From positions 1-64,000 of the forward strand of contig JAHRFD010000029.1 in the NCBI GenBank assembly GCA_020882975.1: 64,000 nt of DNA. Direction: 5' to 3'. A program made the position numbers and the translations under genes. The number at the start of each line of letters is the position of its first letter. The first letter of the stretch is position 1. The DNA is from Microcoleus sp. EPA2. GTDB taxonomy: Bacteria; Cyanobacteriota; Cyanobacteriia; Cyanobacteriales; Microcoleaceae. The notes below the pieces were generated by a model. The model saw nothing but the letters and a program-made list of their open reading frames with translations. It was not told the DNA's origin and searched no databases. Shown one piece after another: positions 39,099 to 47,884 of this stretch.

Positions 39099-40241
39099 AT
39101 GAAATATTTATCTGTTCCGAATGCTACCAAGGCCGATCGCATTCTGGTTGTAGACGATGCTCCAGATAATGTTTTATTGGTAGAGACGATTCTGGAAGAA
39201 GAAGGTTACGAAATTAGTAGCGCAGATAATGGTTTTTCGGCCTTGCTCCAAATTGAAAAATCTCCCCCAGATTTACTATTACTAGACGTGATGATGCCGG
39301 GAATGGATGGTTACGAAGTGACTAAACGAATTAGGCAAAAAACAGAATTGCCGTTTATTCCGATTTTGCTGATCACCGCTCATGACAGTGCTAGCGTAGT
39401 GCAAGGGTTGGACATGGGAGCAGATGATTTCATCCGTAAACCGGTGGAAATGGACGAGCTACTGGCCAGGGTACGATCGCTCCTACGACTAAAACACAGC
39501 GTAGACGAGCGCAATTCGATCGCGCTTCAACGAGAAGATTTTGTCTCCCGACTCGCTCACGACTTGCGGACACCCCTGGTAGCAGCCGATCGAATGTTAA
39601 CCTTAATGCAGCAAGGAGCTCTGGGAGAAATCTCCCTCCCCATGCACGAGGCTTTCGGCACGATGGTTCGCAGCAACAAAAACCTGATTAATATGGTAAA
39701 TATGCTGCTGGAAGTATATCGCTACGAAGCAGGTGGCAAATCCCTAAGTTTTGCACCCGTTGACTTGCGACAACTGATCGCTGAGGTAGCCCAAGAGCTC
39801 GCACCCTTAGCCGATGCTAAAGGTTTGTCAGTGAATTTAGACTTGACAGAAAGTGCAGAAAGTGCTCCCATTGCTAAGTATCCGGGCGATCGCCTGGAGT
39901 TGTACCGTTTGCTAACAAATTTAATCGGAAATGCGATTAAATTCACTGACAGCGGTTCCATAGACGTTCGCTTAAAAGCAGCAAATTCTCCCGATTTTAC
40001 GAGCTTCAAAAACCAACCACTAGCTTGGGTTGTCATTGAAATTCAAGATACTGGTGCGGGGATTTCCCCAGCGGAACAAGCCAAGTTATTTCAAAGGTTT
40101 GGGCCGGGAACTCACAAAAGATCTGGTACCGGTTTGGGACTCCATTTGTGTCGGCAAATAGTAGAAGCTCACCGCGGTACAATTGAGGCAAAATCGGAGC
40201 TAGGAAACGGTAGTTTGTTTACTATTCGTTTGCCTTGTTAG
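39099..40241 (+). CDS. Hybrid response regulator - histidine kinase
   Basis: 380 residues: a receiver domain (1-130; phosphoacceptor Asp63 in LLLLDVMMPGMDG, Lys114 in IRKP), then a HisKA domain with His154 in RLAHDLRTPL, and a HATPase domain with N box LLTNLIGNAIKFTDSG and G boxes DTGAGIS and GTGLGLHLC. Receiver-first kinases are soluble and are phosphorylated by another kinase before relaying on. It follows the cyclase gene by 176 bp on the same strand; a link is possible but unproven. Confidence 0.92.
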   Translation: MKYLSVPNATKADRILVVDDAPDNVLLVETILEEEGYEISSADNGFSALLQIEKSPPDLLLLDVMMPGMDGYEVTKRIRQKTELPFIPILLITAHDSASVVQGLDMGADDFIRKPVEMDELLARVRSLLRLKHSVDERNSIALQREDFVSRLAHDLRTPLVAADRMLTLMQQGALGEISLPMHEAFGTMVRSNKNLINMVNMLLEVYRYEAGGKSLSFAPVDLRQLIAEVAQELAPLADAKGLSVNLDLTESAESAPIAKYPGDRLELYRLLTNLIGNAIKFTDSGSIDVRLKAANSPDFTSFKNQPLAWVVIEIQDTGAGISPAEQAKLFQRFGPGTHKRSGTGLGLHLCRQIVEAHRGTIEAKSELGNGSLFTIRLPC

Positions 40242-40618
40242 GGCCAGAGAGTAGGTGAGGGAGGCACTCACTCACGGGCATCGCCTCTACTATTAGTTCT
40301 TCCTTCTTCGTTCTTCCTGCTTCCTTCTTTTCCCCCCTTGGGGCAGGCGGTTTCATTCTCAGGCAAAGAGGGCCGGCACGCAAGGCTGTTTCATTCTCAC
40401 CAAAAAAAGGGTTTTGTAGGGGTAGCGCCAAGAGTGCCTACCCCTGCCACCAACGATCCAATGCGCGTTTGGGGCTGACCGGGCCGGCACTCTTGGCACG
40501 GCCCCTACAGAGAATGAAACCGCCCTGGGCCGGCACTCTTGGCACGACCCCTACAAGAGAACCAAACCGCCCTGACCCTTGGGGGGCTTCTTCCTGCTTC
40601 CTTTTTCCTTCTTAATAT
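40242..40618. repeat. Repeat-filled spacer before the GUN4 gene
   Basis: Contains two tandem 46-bp units starting GGGCCGGCACTCTTGGCACG (40481 and 40527), an inverted relative (GTAGGGGTAGCGCCAAGAGTGC, two pieces, near 40420), TTTCATTCTC motifs and pyrimidine-rich TTCCTTCTTCC tracts on both flanks. No gene is seen; the GUN4 promoter is not recognisable. Confidence 0.7.
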
Positions 40619-41452
40619 ATGCCTAACTGTCCAGTATGCGATACAGAATATGTCGAAGCAACAGCAGTATTTTGCTCAACTTGTGGCTGGGATTTGACAC
40701 CTTATCCATTGCGTTATAAGCCTACAAAAATATATTTAAAAAAAGAAGCAATTAGATTAGAGTGGGCAAAAAAAATGTGGGAATTTGCCTGCACTCAACA
40801 AAGTTGGGAGACAAGGTTTGATGCGTTGCAAGGGGAATTGCAGCAAAATGCGATCGCCCGATCGCACACCCAATCTCAGCTAGACTGGGTTTTGTACCGC
40901 CTGGAACAATTGAACCCAGAAGCTATTTCCAGCACTCTCGAACGGCTGGAAGAAAAAATAGGGCAAATGCCTGAGCAAACTCCACGGCTGTCGGAAGTCG
41001 GGATGGACTACCGCCCATTGACAAAGTTCTTAAAAACTGGAAAATGGCAGAAAGCTGACGAGCATACTTGGGAAATTTTGCTGTCTATAAGTTTGAGGGA
41101 AGAGGAAGGTTGGCTCAGTGCTGCGGATATTGACAATTTTCCTTGTACAGACCTTCGCACGATCGACCAACTTTGGCAACAATACAGCGATGGACGCTTT
41201 GGGCTGAGCGTACAGCACCAGATTTGGGAAAGTGTTGGGGGCAAATATACGGAATTTTGCGATCGGGTAGGCTGGCGAGTCAAGGATAATTGGAAATATT
41301 ACGAAGAATTATCCTTCCGCGAAAGTGCCCCGCCTGGACATCTCCCCATCACAGTCTGGCGGAGGCGCGCTTGTTACGGTGCTGGCCAACTCACCGCAGC
41401 AGAGAACTTTGTCGCGATTACTCAAAGACTTGCAGCTTGCGGAAATCCTTAA
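40619..41452 (+). CDS. GUN4 domain protein with N-terminal zinc ribbon
   Basis: 277 residues. Two CxxC pairs at the start (CPVC and CSTCGW) form a zinc ribbon; residues about 40-125 are helical; residues about 130-275 are a GUN4 domain, with YRPLTKFLKTGKWQKADEHT, TIDQLWQQYSDGRFGLSVQ and FCDRVGWRV. The GUN4 proper activates Mg-chelatase by binding porphyrins; cyanobacteria also carry many proteins in which GUN4 is joined to kinases or other modules. This is one of the latter; a tetrapyrrole sensor role is an inference. Confidence 0.85.
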   Translation: MPNCPVCDTEYVEATAVFCSTCGWDLTPYPLRYKPTKIYLKKEAIRLEWAKKMWEFACTQQSWETRFDALQGELQQNAIARSHTQSQLDWVLYRLEQLNPEAISSTLERLEEKIGQMPEQTPRLSEVGMDYRPLTKFLKTGKWQKADEHTWEILLSISLREEEGWLSAADIDNFPCTDLRTIDQLWQQYSDGRFGLSVQHQIWESVGGKYTEFCDRVGWRVKDNWKYYEELSFRESAPPGHLPITVWRRRACYGAGQLTAAENFVAITQRLAACGNP

Positions 41453-41626
41453 ACTTTGGACTAAGACAAAAAAACCCGGTTTGTGCGTGTATATCTCAGA
41501 CTAATCCCCAATTTTTCCCAGAAACCCGGTTTTTGGCCTGGTGGGTGCCGAGAAATTGAATCCCCAATACAAAATTAAAAATCCAAAATCGACATTAGCT
41601 GCTATAATCAAAACGGTTCAGCAACT

Positions 41627-41951
41627 GGGGCTGTGGCTCAGATGGATAGAGCAAGCGCCTCCTGAAGAATCGGGCACCCTGGTAGGAAACTCTGGGAGTG
41701 AATGTGGTCAAACTCAAGGAAGCCTAAGTCTGACAACGGATAAGGTAATCTTGAGCCAAGCTCTACTAATACTCAAATTTTGGTAGAGAAGGTGCAGAGA
41801 CTGGCTTTAGGAAGTAAACATCATAAAACCTCCTAAACATACGGCCACCACCTAAAGGTCGCAAGCCTACGGTGAAGGAATAGTCCAGAGAGTGGGGAAA
41901 CTCACACAAATCTGAAGCGCTAGGTCGCCGGTTCGAACCCGGCCAGTCCCG
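41627..41951 (+). tRNA. trnR-CCU: tRNA-Arg(CCU), interrupted by a group I intron
   Basis: 5' exon 41627-41663 and 3' exon 41915-41951. The joined exons fold as a tRNA: acceptor GGGGCTG/CAGTCCC (one G-T pair), D stem GCTC/GAGC, anticodon stem AGCGC/GCGCT with loop CTCCTAA (anticodon CCT), T arm GCCGG-TTCGAAC-CCGGC, discriminator G. CCA is not encoded. Splicing is required for a functional tRNA that reads AGG. A terminator follows at 41978. Confidence 0.93.
41664..41914 (+). ncRNA. Group I intron in the anticodon loop of tRNA-Arg
   Basis: A 251-nt insertion after the last anticodon base. The 5' exon ends in T and the intron ends in G, as group I splicing requires. Core elements are visible: GGTGCAGAGACT (P7 side, about 41791) and AAGGAATAGTCCAGAG (P7/P3 side, about 41876), with GGTCGCAAGCCTACGG between them (P8 region). 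There is no room for a homing endonuclease gene. Group I introns at this tRNA-Arg site are known from Agrobacterium and, as I recall, from some cyanobacteria. Confidence 0.9.
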
Positions 41952-41977
41952 TAGACAAATTAAGGACAATTTAAAGC

Positions 41978-42012
41978 AAAAGGGCAAAGTCTAGGTTTTG
42001 CCCTTTTCTTTT
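41978..42012 (+). terminator. Rho-independent terminator of tRNA-Arg
   Basis: AAAAGGGCAAA and TTTGCCCTTTT form an 11-bp stem with an 8-nt loop, followed by CTTTT, 26 bp after the tRNA. Confidence 0.85.
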
Positions 42013-42244
42013 AAGGTTTTGGAGGGAGGGTAGACCCCACACACTAGCTTTCTGGTTTTCAGTCCCAACAAGTTTCGCTGACATAATTGCCTTAAAAAAC
42101 TGGGTTTCTGCATGGGTCCTTTTGACACATCCGCATGATGGCCACTTCTTAATTTTTAGATTTAAATTCCTGTTAATAGGCTGTAAGTGCCGTATTTTTT
42201 GTTATTGTTCCTATGTCAGCTACACAAAATTTTTATAGGTTTAA

Positions 42245-42835
42245 ATGTGGTTAAGAGTCAATTTAAACAAGCGACGTTACAAACGTTTGAGGAGTTCGCA
42301 GCAAGTTCGGTTGCTAGTAGCACTGTTGATGGCTTTTTGGTTGGGCTATCAACAGCTCAAGACTGAATTTCAAAGACCCCAAGCTTTGTTGGTGTTGGGT
42401 GGGGCGACGGAGCGGGAGGTGTTTGCCGCTAACTTTGCTCGCAAGCATCCTGATTTGCCGATTTGGGTTTCTTCTGGGAGTAATCCTGAGTTCGCTCAAT
42501 GGGTGTTTTCTGAGGCGGGTATTAGGTCCGATCGCCTGCATTTGGACTACAGAGCCGTGGATACTGTAACCAACTTTACCACATTGGTAGATGAGTTGCG
42601 CGATCGGGGAATTGATAGCTTGTATCTGATTACATCAGACGATCACATGAGACGAGCTTGGATCATCGGAGAGATTGTTTTCGGTAGTAGAGGTATTCGT
42701 TTCAAGCCTGTGGCTGTTCCTTCGGGCCGAGAACCCGAACCGGTGCAAAAAGCAGTGCGCGATGGTGTGAGAGCTATTGTTTGGCTGACTACCGGTTATA
42801 CGGGGGCTAATTTCAGTCAAGCCAGAATTAAATAA
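42245..42835 (+). CDS. YdcF/ElyC-family membrane-anchored protein (DUF218)
   Basis: A 196-residue protein with one N-terminal membrane segment (residues about 22-38) and a DUF218 domain with ALLVLGGATERE, PIWVSSGSNPE and LITSDDHMRRA, corresponding to the conserved G-G and S-D-x-H-M-x-R sites. The family includes E. coli SanA and ElyC, linked to envelope integrity and peptidoglycan precursor supply. The biochemical role is unknown. Start at ATG 42245. Confidence 0.8.
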   Translation: MWLRVNLNKRRYKRLRSSQQVRLLVALLMAFWLGYQQLKTEFQRPQALLVLGGATEREVFAANFARKHPDLPIWVSSGSNPEFAQWVFSEAGIRSDRLHLDYRAVDTVTNFTTLVDELRDRGIDSLYLITSDDHMRRAWIIGEIVFGSRGIRFKPVAVPSGREPEPVQKAVRDGVRAIVWLTTGYTGANFSQARIK

Positions 42836-42919
42836 ACTAAGAAAGTATGACTTATATTTGATACCTTGGGTTGTGAGCTACAATAGAAACTAGATCAATT
42901 TCAACTCATAGGAAAACAT

Positions 42920-43636
42920 ATGTCTCAATCAATTGCGCCAGTTTTAACAGACCAGCAAGTTGATGATTCACCCACATTAACCTTTGAAGAATACCGAGTT
43001 TATCAAGGCGAACTTGATGTACAATATGAACTGTACAAAGGCAAATTAATTCCGATGCCAACAGCAACAGTTTTACACATCAAAATTTGCGAATATTTAG
43101 TTTATAAATTGCAGCGTTACCTAGCTGCTCATAATCTTGATTTAGTAGTAAAAACTGGTCTGGGAGTGAGAACTGATGAAGATAAATCCCGGATTCCCGA
43201 TGTAGTTGTCTGCACTCAAAGTCTTTTGGAACAAGCTGCTGCTAGATCCGGTGCAGGCATTCTCGATTTTGATGAAAAGCCGCTATTAGTGGTAGAGGTA
43301 GTGAGTGAAGACCGGCGGGCAGATTACGTGATCAAACGAGGGGAGTACGAACTAGCGAATGTGCCAGAATATTGCATTGTTGATCCAAAAAGTGGTAAGC
43401 AAAAAATTAGGCTTTTAGCATTGATTGAAGGTGAAGATGGTTACAATCAGACAGATTTCTTTCCTGGTGAAGATATGGTGTCTGTAGTATTTCCAGATTT
43501 AGTTTTATCGGTGGATGAAATACTAAATCCGCCATTGGTGGAGGAGTTAGTCAAAGCAGAACAAGCCCAATTGCAGAAAGCTGAAAGGTTGGCGGCGAAG
43601 TTGCGGGAGTTGGGCGTAGATCCTGATTCTGTTTAA
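42920..43636 (+). CDS. Uma2 family (DUF820) putative endonuclease
   Basis: A 238-residue PD-(D/E)XK-fold protein of the family hugely expanded in cyanobacteria. Core motifs: SRIPDVVVCTQ (metal Asp) and PLLVVEVVSEDRRADYVIKRGEY (Glu and downstream Lys). A short coiled tail (KAEQAQLQKAERLAAKLRE) ends in the typical LGVDPDS. Enzymatic activity has rarely been tested, and the genes move often. A second member lies at 62398. AGGAAA precedes the ATG. Confidence 0.85.
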   Translation: MSQSIAPVLTDQQVDDSPTLTFEEYRVYQGELDVQYELYKGKLIPMPTATVLHIKICEYLVYKLQRYLAAHNLDLVVKTGLGVRTDEDKSRIPDVVVCTQSLLEQAAARSGAGILDFDEKPLLVVEVVSEDRRADYVIKRGEYELANVPEYCIVDPKSGKQKIRLLALIEGEDGYNQTDFFPGEDMVSVVFPDLVLSVDEILNPPLVEELVKAEQAQLQKAERLAAKLRELGVDPDSV

Positions 43637-43671
43637 GGGATTAAAATGATTGCAATAGCGCTTTCTCATGC

Positions 43672-45138
43672 TCAATCGTCTAGCAGTAAATCGCGCAGGA
43701 AATAAAAGCGATCGCGCCATAAATTATCTCCTTTAATTCGCCCTGCATAACCTGTCAGCGGAGAAGAAAGTTCTACTAAAATTTCGTGCAACTCTTCGCG
43801 GGACAACTGCTTGGGTGGGTTAGACATGGAATACGCACCGCTCAAAGAATCAACACTGGCTCTTTTAGAACCTGTAGTTTCTAAATACTTTTTCAGAATA
43901 GAAAGAACGTGCGATCGCACTTTAAGCTTTTCCCGCACGTCGTCAATATAGCGATTAACCTTAGCATCGGCTTCCTCACCAAAGGGCTGTTGTTCCAAAC
44001 AAGGTTTTAACTCTAATAAATCGATCGAACCTGGTTGCTTAGCTTTCAATTCAACAAGTTTTTGCAATGTTTCCGGGCGGATGACGTTCATGTGGTTTCC
44101 GATAGCAGTTTGTTTAGCGTGTCTATTTAGCTGACCAGCGGCCATAATTATCTTAATACAGCAGTTGTATTGTTCCTGAAGATGCTTATGTCCTAACTTG
44201 ATAAGTTGCGCTGGCGTTCCATCAGCTACGGTTTCACTTTTGGTAGCTTTGCATTCTCCCACTACCTGGTAGGGAGTTTCACAGTAGAAATCTAATCCGC
44301 CAGCACCGCCTGTTGATTCTGGATCGAGGCTAGCTTCTGGTTTATTGTTAGAATTGGCAAATCCTAGCTTGATAAAACTCTTGCGGACTAATTTTTCAAA
44401 GCCATTACCGTCGCTAGAGTTTCCGATTTGTGCGATCGTTTTAATCCAATCTAAATCAATATCAGGTTTTGCTGTTGGTAATTTTTCTGACCAACCTAGA
44501 AATTTTTTGATTTCTGCATCTAGTTGTTTGGCTTTTGGGTTAGTAGTTGATAAATGCACTAATGCACTTTGCAACTCTTCCAATTCTGGATGTTCAGGAG
44601 GCTCTAGTTTTTTGAGATTTTGACTGCGTTTAGCAAACAGAAAATCACTCAAAACAGGCGTTGAATCAGTCACTGTTCGGGATTTGGGCAAAGATACAAA
44701 ATTGCCGCTGTGATGCACAGGCATTTCAAGCGGCTGAGGTAGCAGATAGACGCGAAGATGAGCTAGAAAAAGATAAGGTTTTTCTAAGAGAGTTTGGTTT
44801 AATGCCTCTGTTGTCCAGACTGTTAACTGCGACAAAGCCTCTAATGATTCAGGATCATTCAGCATTTGACACAATTCGCATCTAGCCCAAGCCTTAATCA
44901 AAACTTTCTCAGAACTTAACACAGCAAGTGTGTTTTGAGCGACAGGCAAAAAATGCGATCGATAATATCGATCGCCCGATAGCAAATCAACCGAAAGATT
45001 GGCTGGATACAAAGCAAATGTTCGCCCCGGATTCAGAAACATCCGAGGCATAGCTACAATCATTCGTCCTTGGATTAAAGCTTCAATATCTGGATTTGGT
45101 AAAGCCAGAGCTGTTTGAAGCAAAATTGATTTGCTCAT
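43672..45138 (-). CDS. Putative PD-(D/E)XK (Mrr-like) nuclease, third gene of wHTH-ATPase-nuclease operon
   Basis: 488 residues. The middle (about 240-360) shows a restriction-endonuclease core: Glu248 in NGFEKLVRKSFIKLGF, Asp283 in GGAGGLDFY and Glu295-x-Lys297 in VVGECKATKS, in the order E-D-ExK of Mrr/type IV-like enzymes. Residues 1-235 match no family I know; the C-terminal 90 residues look like a small helical domain. The ATG lies 2 bp after the ATPase stop, so the genes are translationally coupled. I infer DNA cleavage controlled by the ATPase; nothing proves the target. Confidence 0.7.
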   Translation of the reverse strand: MSKSILLQTALALPNPDIEALIQGRMIVAMPRMFLNPGRTFALYPANLSVDLLSGDRYYRSHFLPVAQNTLAVLSSEKVLIKAWARCELCQMLNDPESLEALSQLTVWTTEALNQTLLEKPYLFLAHLRVYLLPQPLEMPVHHSGNFVSLPKSRTVTDSTPVLSDFLFAKRSQNLKKLEPPEHPELEELQSALVHLSTTNPKAKQLDAEIKKFLGWSEKLPTAKPDIDLDWIKTIAQIGNSSDGNGFEKLVRKSFIKLGFANSNNKPEASLDPESTGGAGGLDFYCETPYQVVGECKATKSETVADGTPAQLIKLGHKHLQEQYNCCIKIIMAAGQLNRHAKQTAIGNHMNVIRPETLQKLVELKAKQPGSIDLLELKPCLEQQPFGEEADAKVNRYIDDVREKLKVRSHVLSILKKYLETTGSKRASVDSLSGAYSMSNPPKQLSREELHEILVELSSPLTGYAGRIKGDNLWRDRFYFLRDLLLDD

Positions 45139-45140
45139 GG

Positions 45141-47120
45141 TTAACTAAATAGGTCACTTAGATCCCCATCATCTGTATCATCACTGCTGGGGGGGTTGAA
45201 AATGTCTTCTAAAAGTAGGTTTTCATCTTCATCATCAACCGCAGGCATTTCACCGGAGGGATCGCTCAAAATTTCCCGCAATAAAAGATTCTCAAAAGTG
45301 AGCTGCTTCTGAGATATAAAGTCAAAAACCTGGTCTTCTGTTAAATTGTAATCTCGGCATTTTTTACAAACAGTACGGAGAGCCAGCAGCGGCTTTATTT
45401 GCTCTTCAATCAAATACACTACCTCACCGCCTTTTTCAACTGAGACAAGTTCCTCTAGTAGCTTGTACGCTTTAGAAGTTTTCTTGATATTTTCTATTTT
45501 GGATTGGGAACGTACTAAACAACCGCGCGTCAAATCAAAAGTTTGATAATCAATTAAGCGCTTTAATGCAGCAACCAATTCGGATTGAGCAGATTGGATA
45601 ATTGCAACACCAATCTTGATAGCTTTTCCGTTTTCGGTGCCAATTATCTTGTATCCGATCCAACCCGCATTTTTTGCTTTTGGTTTAATATCTGTGCTAA
45701 TGTCATCAACTGTTACCTTGTCAATCGTCTGACCTTTCAAGGTTTCAAAGCCAAAGTAAATAGCCTGAGCAATTGTGGAATTATCTTCGATATCCTCTTG
45801 GATATCAGCCCCAAGTTCCTGATTTAAGGCCAACTCAAACCGCTCAACAGGATCTTCTGGAAGTTCAGGCACTGGAGGCATAAAAACTTTAAAATTCTCG
45901 GCACACCAAGTCAAAGCTTCCCGTACAGTTGGCTTACCTCTGCCATATTCTCTCAGTTGAGTTTCCTCAAACGGGTAGACCGGATGAGGAGGGTTTAAAT
46001 TCCTGATATTATAAAAATCTTGCAACCACAACTGGACTAAATCGACTAAAGAATCGCTATTTAAGTATTTTAAATCGATTGGTTTTCGCTGCGTGTATGT
46101 TGAAAGTCGATCGGGTATACCGCCAGACATTACGTTAACTGTGTCTGTCCACGTATAGGGCATCATTACTGTGATAATAACCAAACCTTGACCGAGAGCG
46201 GAGTGTTCGAGAGTATCGTACAAACGTTTAACTAGATCGGCAATTACCTGCGGTGTTGTCAAGCCATCATCTCTACAACTTGTATTGACATCTATTTCAT
46301 CAAAACAAATGATTACAGGACTGTAGTAACTCACCAAATTTAAAATTTGCTGGACATTATTCAAAGATTCGGCTTCTCTGTCCTGATTGGTCTTGCCGGA
46401 ATTAGCAGGCAATCCTAGTTCCTCAGCTTTAGATGTATCTAGCTCTTCACCCGATAACCATTTGATAGCAAAAGGTGTTTCAACTTCAGATAACGTCCAC
46501 AAGACAGCTCGAACAATATAAGGATCGGCTTTGGATTTTGTTTTGAGAACTTGCTTAGTTAGGGTGTTCATAAAATTCTTGTTTTTAGTAGCCCAACTAG
46601 CACATACTCTGTCAAATCGCTTGATAAGTTCTTGAGGAGAAAGATTTGGTGTAGCAGAATTGATAGCTTTGAAACCTTCGTTTGCCATTGCAGCAGCTAT
46701 TTCCTGCCATTGCATAACTCTTTGGCTGCCTGTATGGCTCAAGCTGTTAGCTAAAGTTTGCTGAAATTGGTATTTTATCAAGTTTAAGTCGGTGTAATTA
46801 TTAACACTGGCATAAACGAACAAAGCACCTCCATTGGTTTCTAGTCTGTGGCGAGTGCGGCTCAAAATGTGGCTTTTTCCCACTCCTTGTTGAGCTGTTA
46901 ATACCAGTGAAGTCACTTTTTCTTGGCTGGATTGAGTAGTCTGTACTTTTTCAACAGCCTGAAAAATGGCATCGGAAGCGTGAGCATTTAGAGTCGGAAT
47001 ATCGGGAAAGCCTTTCCCCCAAATATCCTGTTCTTTGACAATTCCAGCTTTGCTAAAGGGATTGTGATTTTGGATGGCAGCATTGAGAGCTTCTATCGGA
47101 GAAACTGATATATTGTTCAT
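45141..47120 (-). CDS. AAA+-like P-loop ATPase, second gene of the operon
   Basis: 659 residues. Walker A is TAQQGVGKSH (Lys82) and Walker B is PVIICFDEID (Asp274, Glu275), with a roughly 190-residue helical region between; an arginine-rich stretch (GGIPDRLSTYTQRK) may hold the sensor or finger. The layout resembles ORC/Cdc6-like or NTPases of defence systems that load DNA effectors. The C-terminus is acidic (DDTDDGDLSDLF). The gene sits 47 bp after the wHTH gene and 2 bp before the nuclease gene. Family not recognised by name. Confidence 0.7.
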   Translation of the reverse strand: MNNISVSPIEALNAAIQNHNPFSKAGIVKEQDIWGKGFPDIPTLNAHASDAIFQAVEKVQTTQSSQEKVTSLVLTAQQGVGKSHILSRTRHRLETNGGALFVYASVNNYTDLNLIKYQFQQTLANSLSHTGSQRVMQWQEIAAAMANEGFKAINSATPNLSPQELIKRFDRVCASWATKNKNFMNTLTKQVLKTKSKADPYIVRAVLWTLSEVETPFAIKWLSGEELDTSKAEELGLPANSGKTNQDREAESLNNVQQILNLVSYYSPVIICFDEIDVNTSCRDDGLTTPQVIADLVKRLYDTLEHSALGQGLVIITVMMPYTWTDTVNVMSGGIPDRLSTYTQRKPIDLKYLNSDSLVDLVQLWLQDFYNIRNLNPPHPVYPFEETQLREYGRGKPTVREALTWCAENFKVFMPPVPELPEDPVERFELALNQELGADIQEDIEDNSTIAQAIYFGFETLKGQTIDKVTVDDISTDIKPKAKNAGWIGYKIIGTENGKAIKIGVAIIQSAQSELVAALKRLIDYQTFDLTRGCLVRSQSKIENIKKTSKAYKLLEELVSVEKGGEVVYLIEEQIKPLLALRTVCKKCRDYNLTEDQVFDFISQKQLTFENLLLREILSDPSGEMPAVDDEDENLLLEDIFNPPSSDDTDDGDLSDLFS

Positions 47121-47167
47121 GGCGATCGTGTGTGAGGTAACGAACTACAAAAAGATTGAGGGCAATT

Positions 47168-47884
47168 TTAGGAATTCAAACGTTTGGCGTAGTAACGCAA
47201 TGCACCACCAGGAATAGCGATCGAGTCTTCACGTTTATCTGGGGTGATGTCTTGCGTTTCTCCAGCCATTAGCTGGAAAATGTCATTAGCCTGCATTTCC
47301 AACAGCCACTCGTTGAATTGCGATCGCCCAACTCTTTCCCCGATCGCCCGCCGCATCCGATAAATCGGCACTAAATCGTCTAAGTTATAATCCCGGTTCA
47401 AGCTGTCATACACATCCAACGCCACAGACATAAAATCCTCATAGGAGGCGATCGCCCCTACATCCCCTTTCCCCGTCTCAACACCAACACCCGTCGCACC
47501 ATCCTCATGCCGCATCCATTTCAACAGAGCATTTCCCAGCCGAGCACCCATTTGAGAACCATCAAACTCAAACAAAGAATCCTGACTTTTCAAACCCGCC
47601 GCTAAAACTTCTTTCCCCTTCGCCGTCAGTTCCACCTGAGTCCGTCCCTTTTCCCGCAAATAGGCGATCGCTCCCGATTCCTCTAATTCCTTCAAAATCG
47701 GCTCATAAGTCTTTTTAGTCTCATTAGTTCTCGCAATCAGCTTAGTCAACTTCCCTTGATTAACCTTATTTTTCCCTTCCCCCTCATCCCACAAATTCAA
47801 CAGCACCCGAACTTTTGCCTTCGCATTCCACAGCAATTGCTCTGCGGCCGTCAACGCAATTTCAGCTTTTTTAGACATATTCAT
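47168..47884 (-). CDS. Winged-helix-like protein, first gene of the operon
   Basis: 238 residues. Residues about 20-95 look like a winged helix: NQGKLTKLIARTNETKKTYEPILKELEESGAI is arranged as helix-turn-helix, and AYLREKGRTQVELTAKGKEVL as the wing with the T-xKG motif common to MarR- and RepA-type wings. The second half (130-225) is a separate helical region. It may bind DNA as a regulator or as a recognition subunit. ATG 47878, with AAGG 7 nt upstream, is an alternative start. Leads the ATPase and nuclease genes. Confidence 0.65.
   Translation of the reverse strand: MNMSKKAEIALTAAEQLLWNAKAKVRVLLNLWDEGEGKNKVNQGKLTKLIARTNETKKTYEPILKELEESGAIAYLREKGRTQVELTAKGKEVLAAGLKSQDSLFEFDGSQMGARLGNALLKWMRHEDGATGVGVETGKGDVGAIASYEDFMSVALDVYDSLNRDYNLDDLVPIYRMRRAIGERVGRSQFNEWLLEMQANDIFQLMAGETQDITPDKREDSIAIPGGALRYYAKRLNS

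Noticed and set aside
41766-41987. 73-codon minus-strand frame
   Set aside because: It lies over the group I intron and the 3' exon of tRNA-Arg; the apparent protein is antisense to RNA.
42920-43636. Uma2 gene as a fourth member of the nuclease operon
   Set aside because: It is on the opposite strand, convergent with the nuclease gene, and the family is found scattered everywhere in cyanobacteria.
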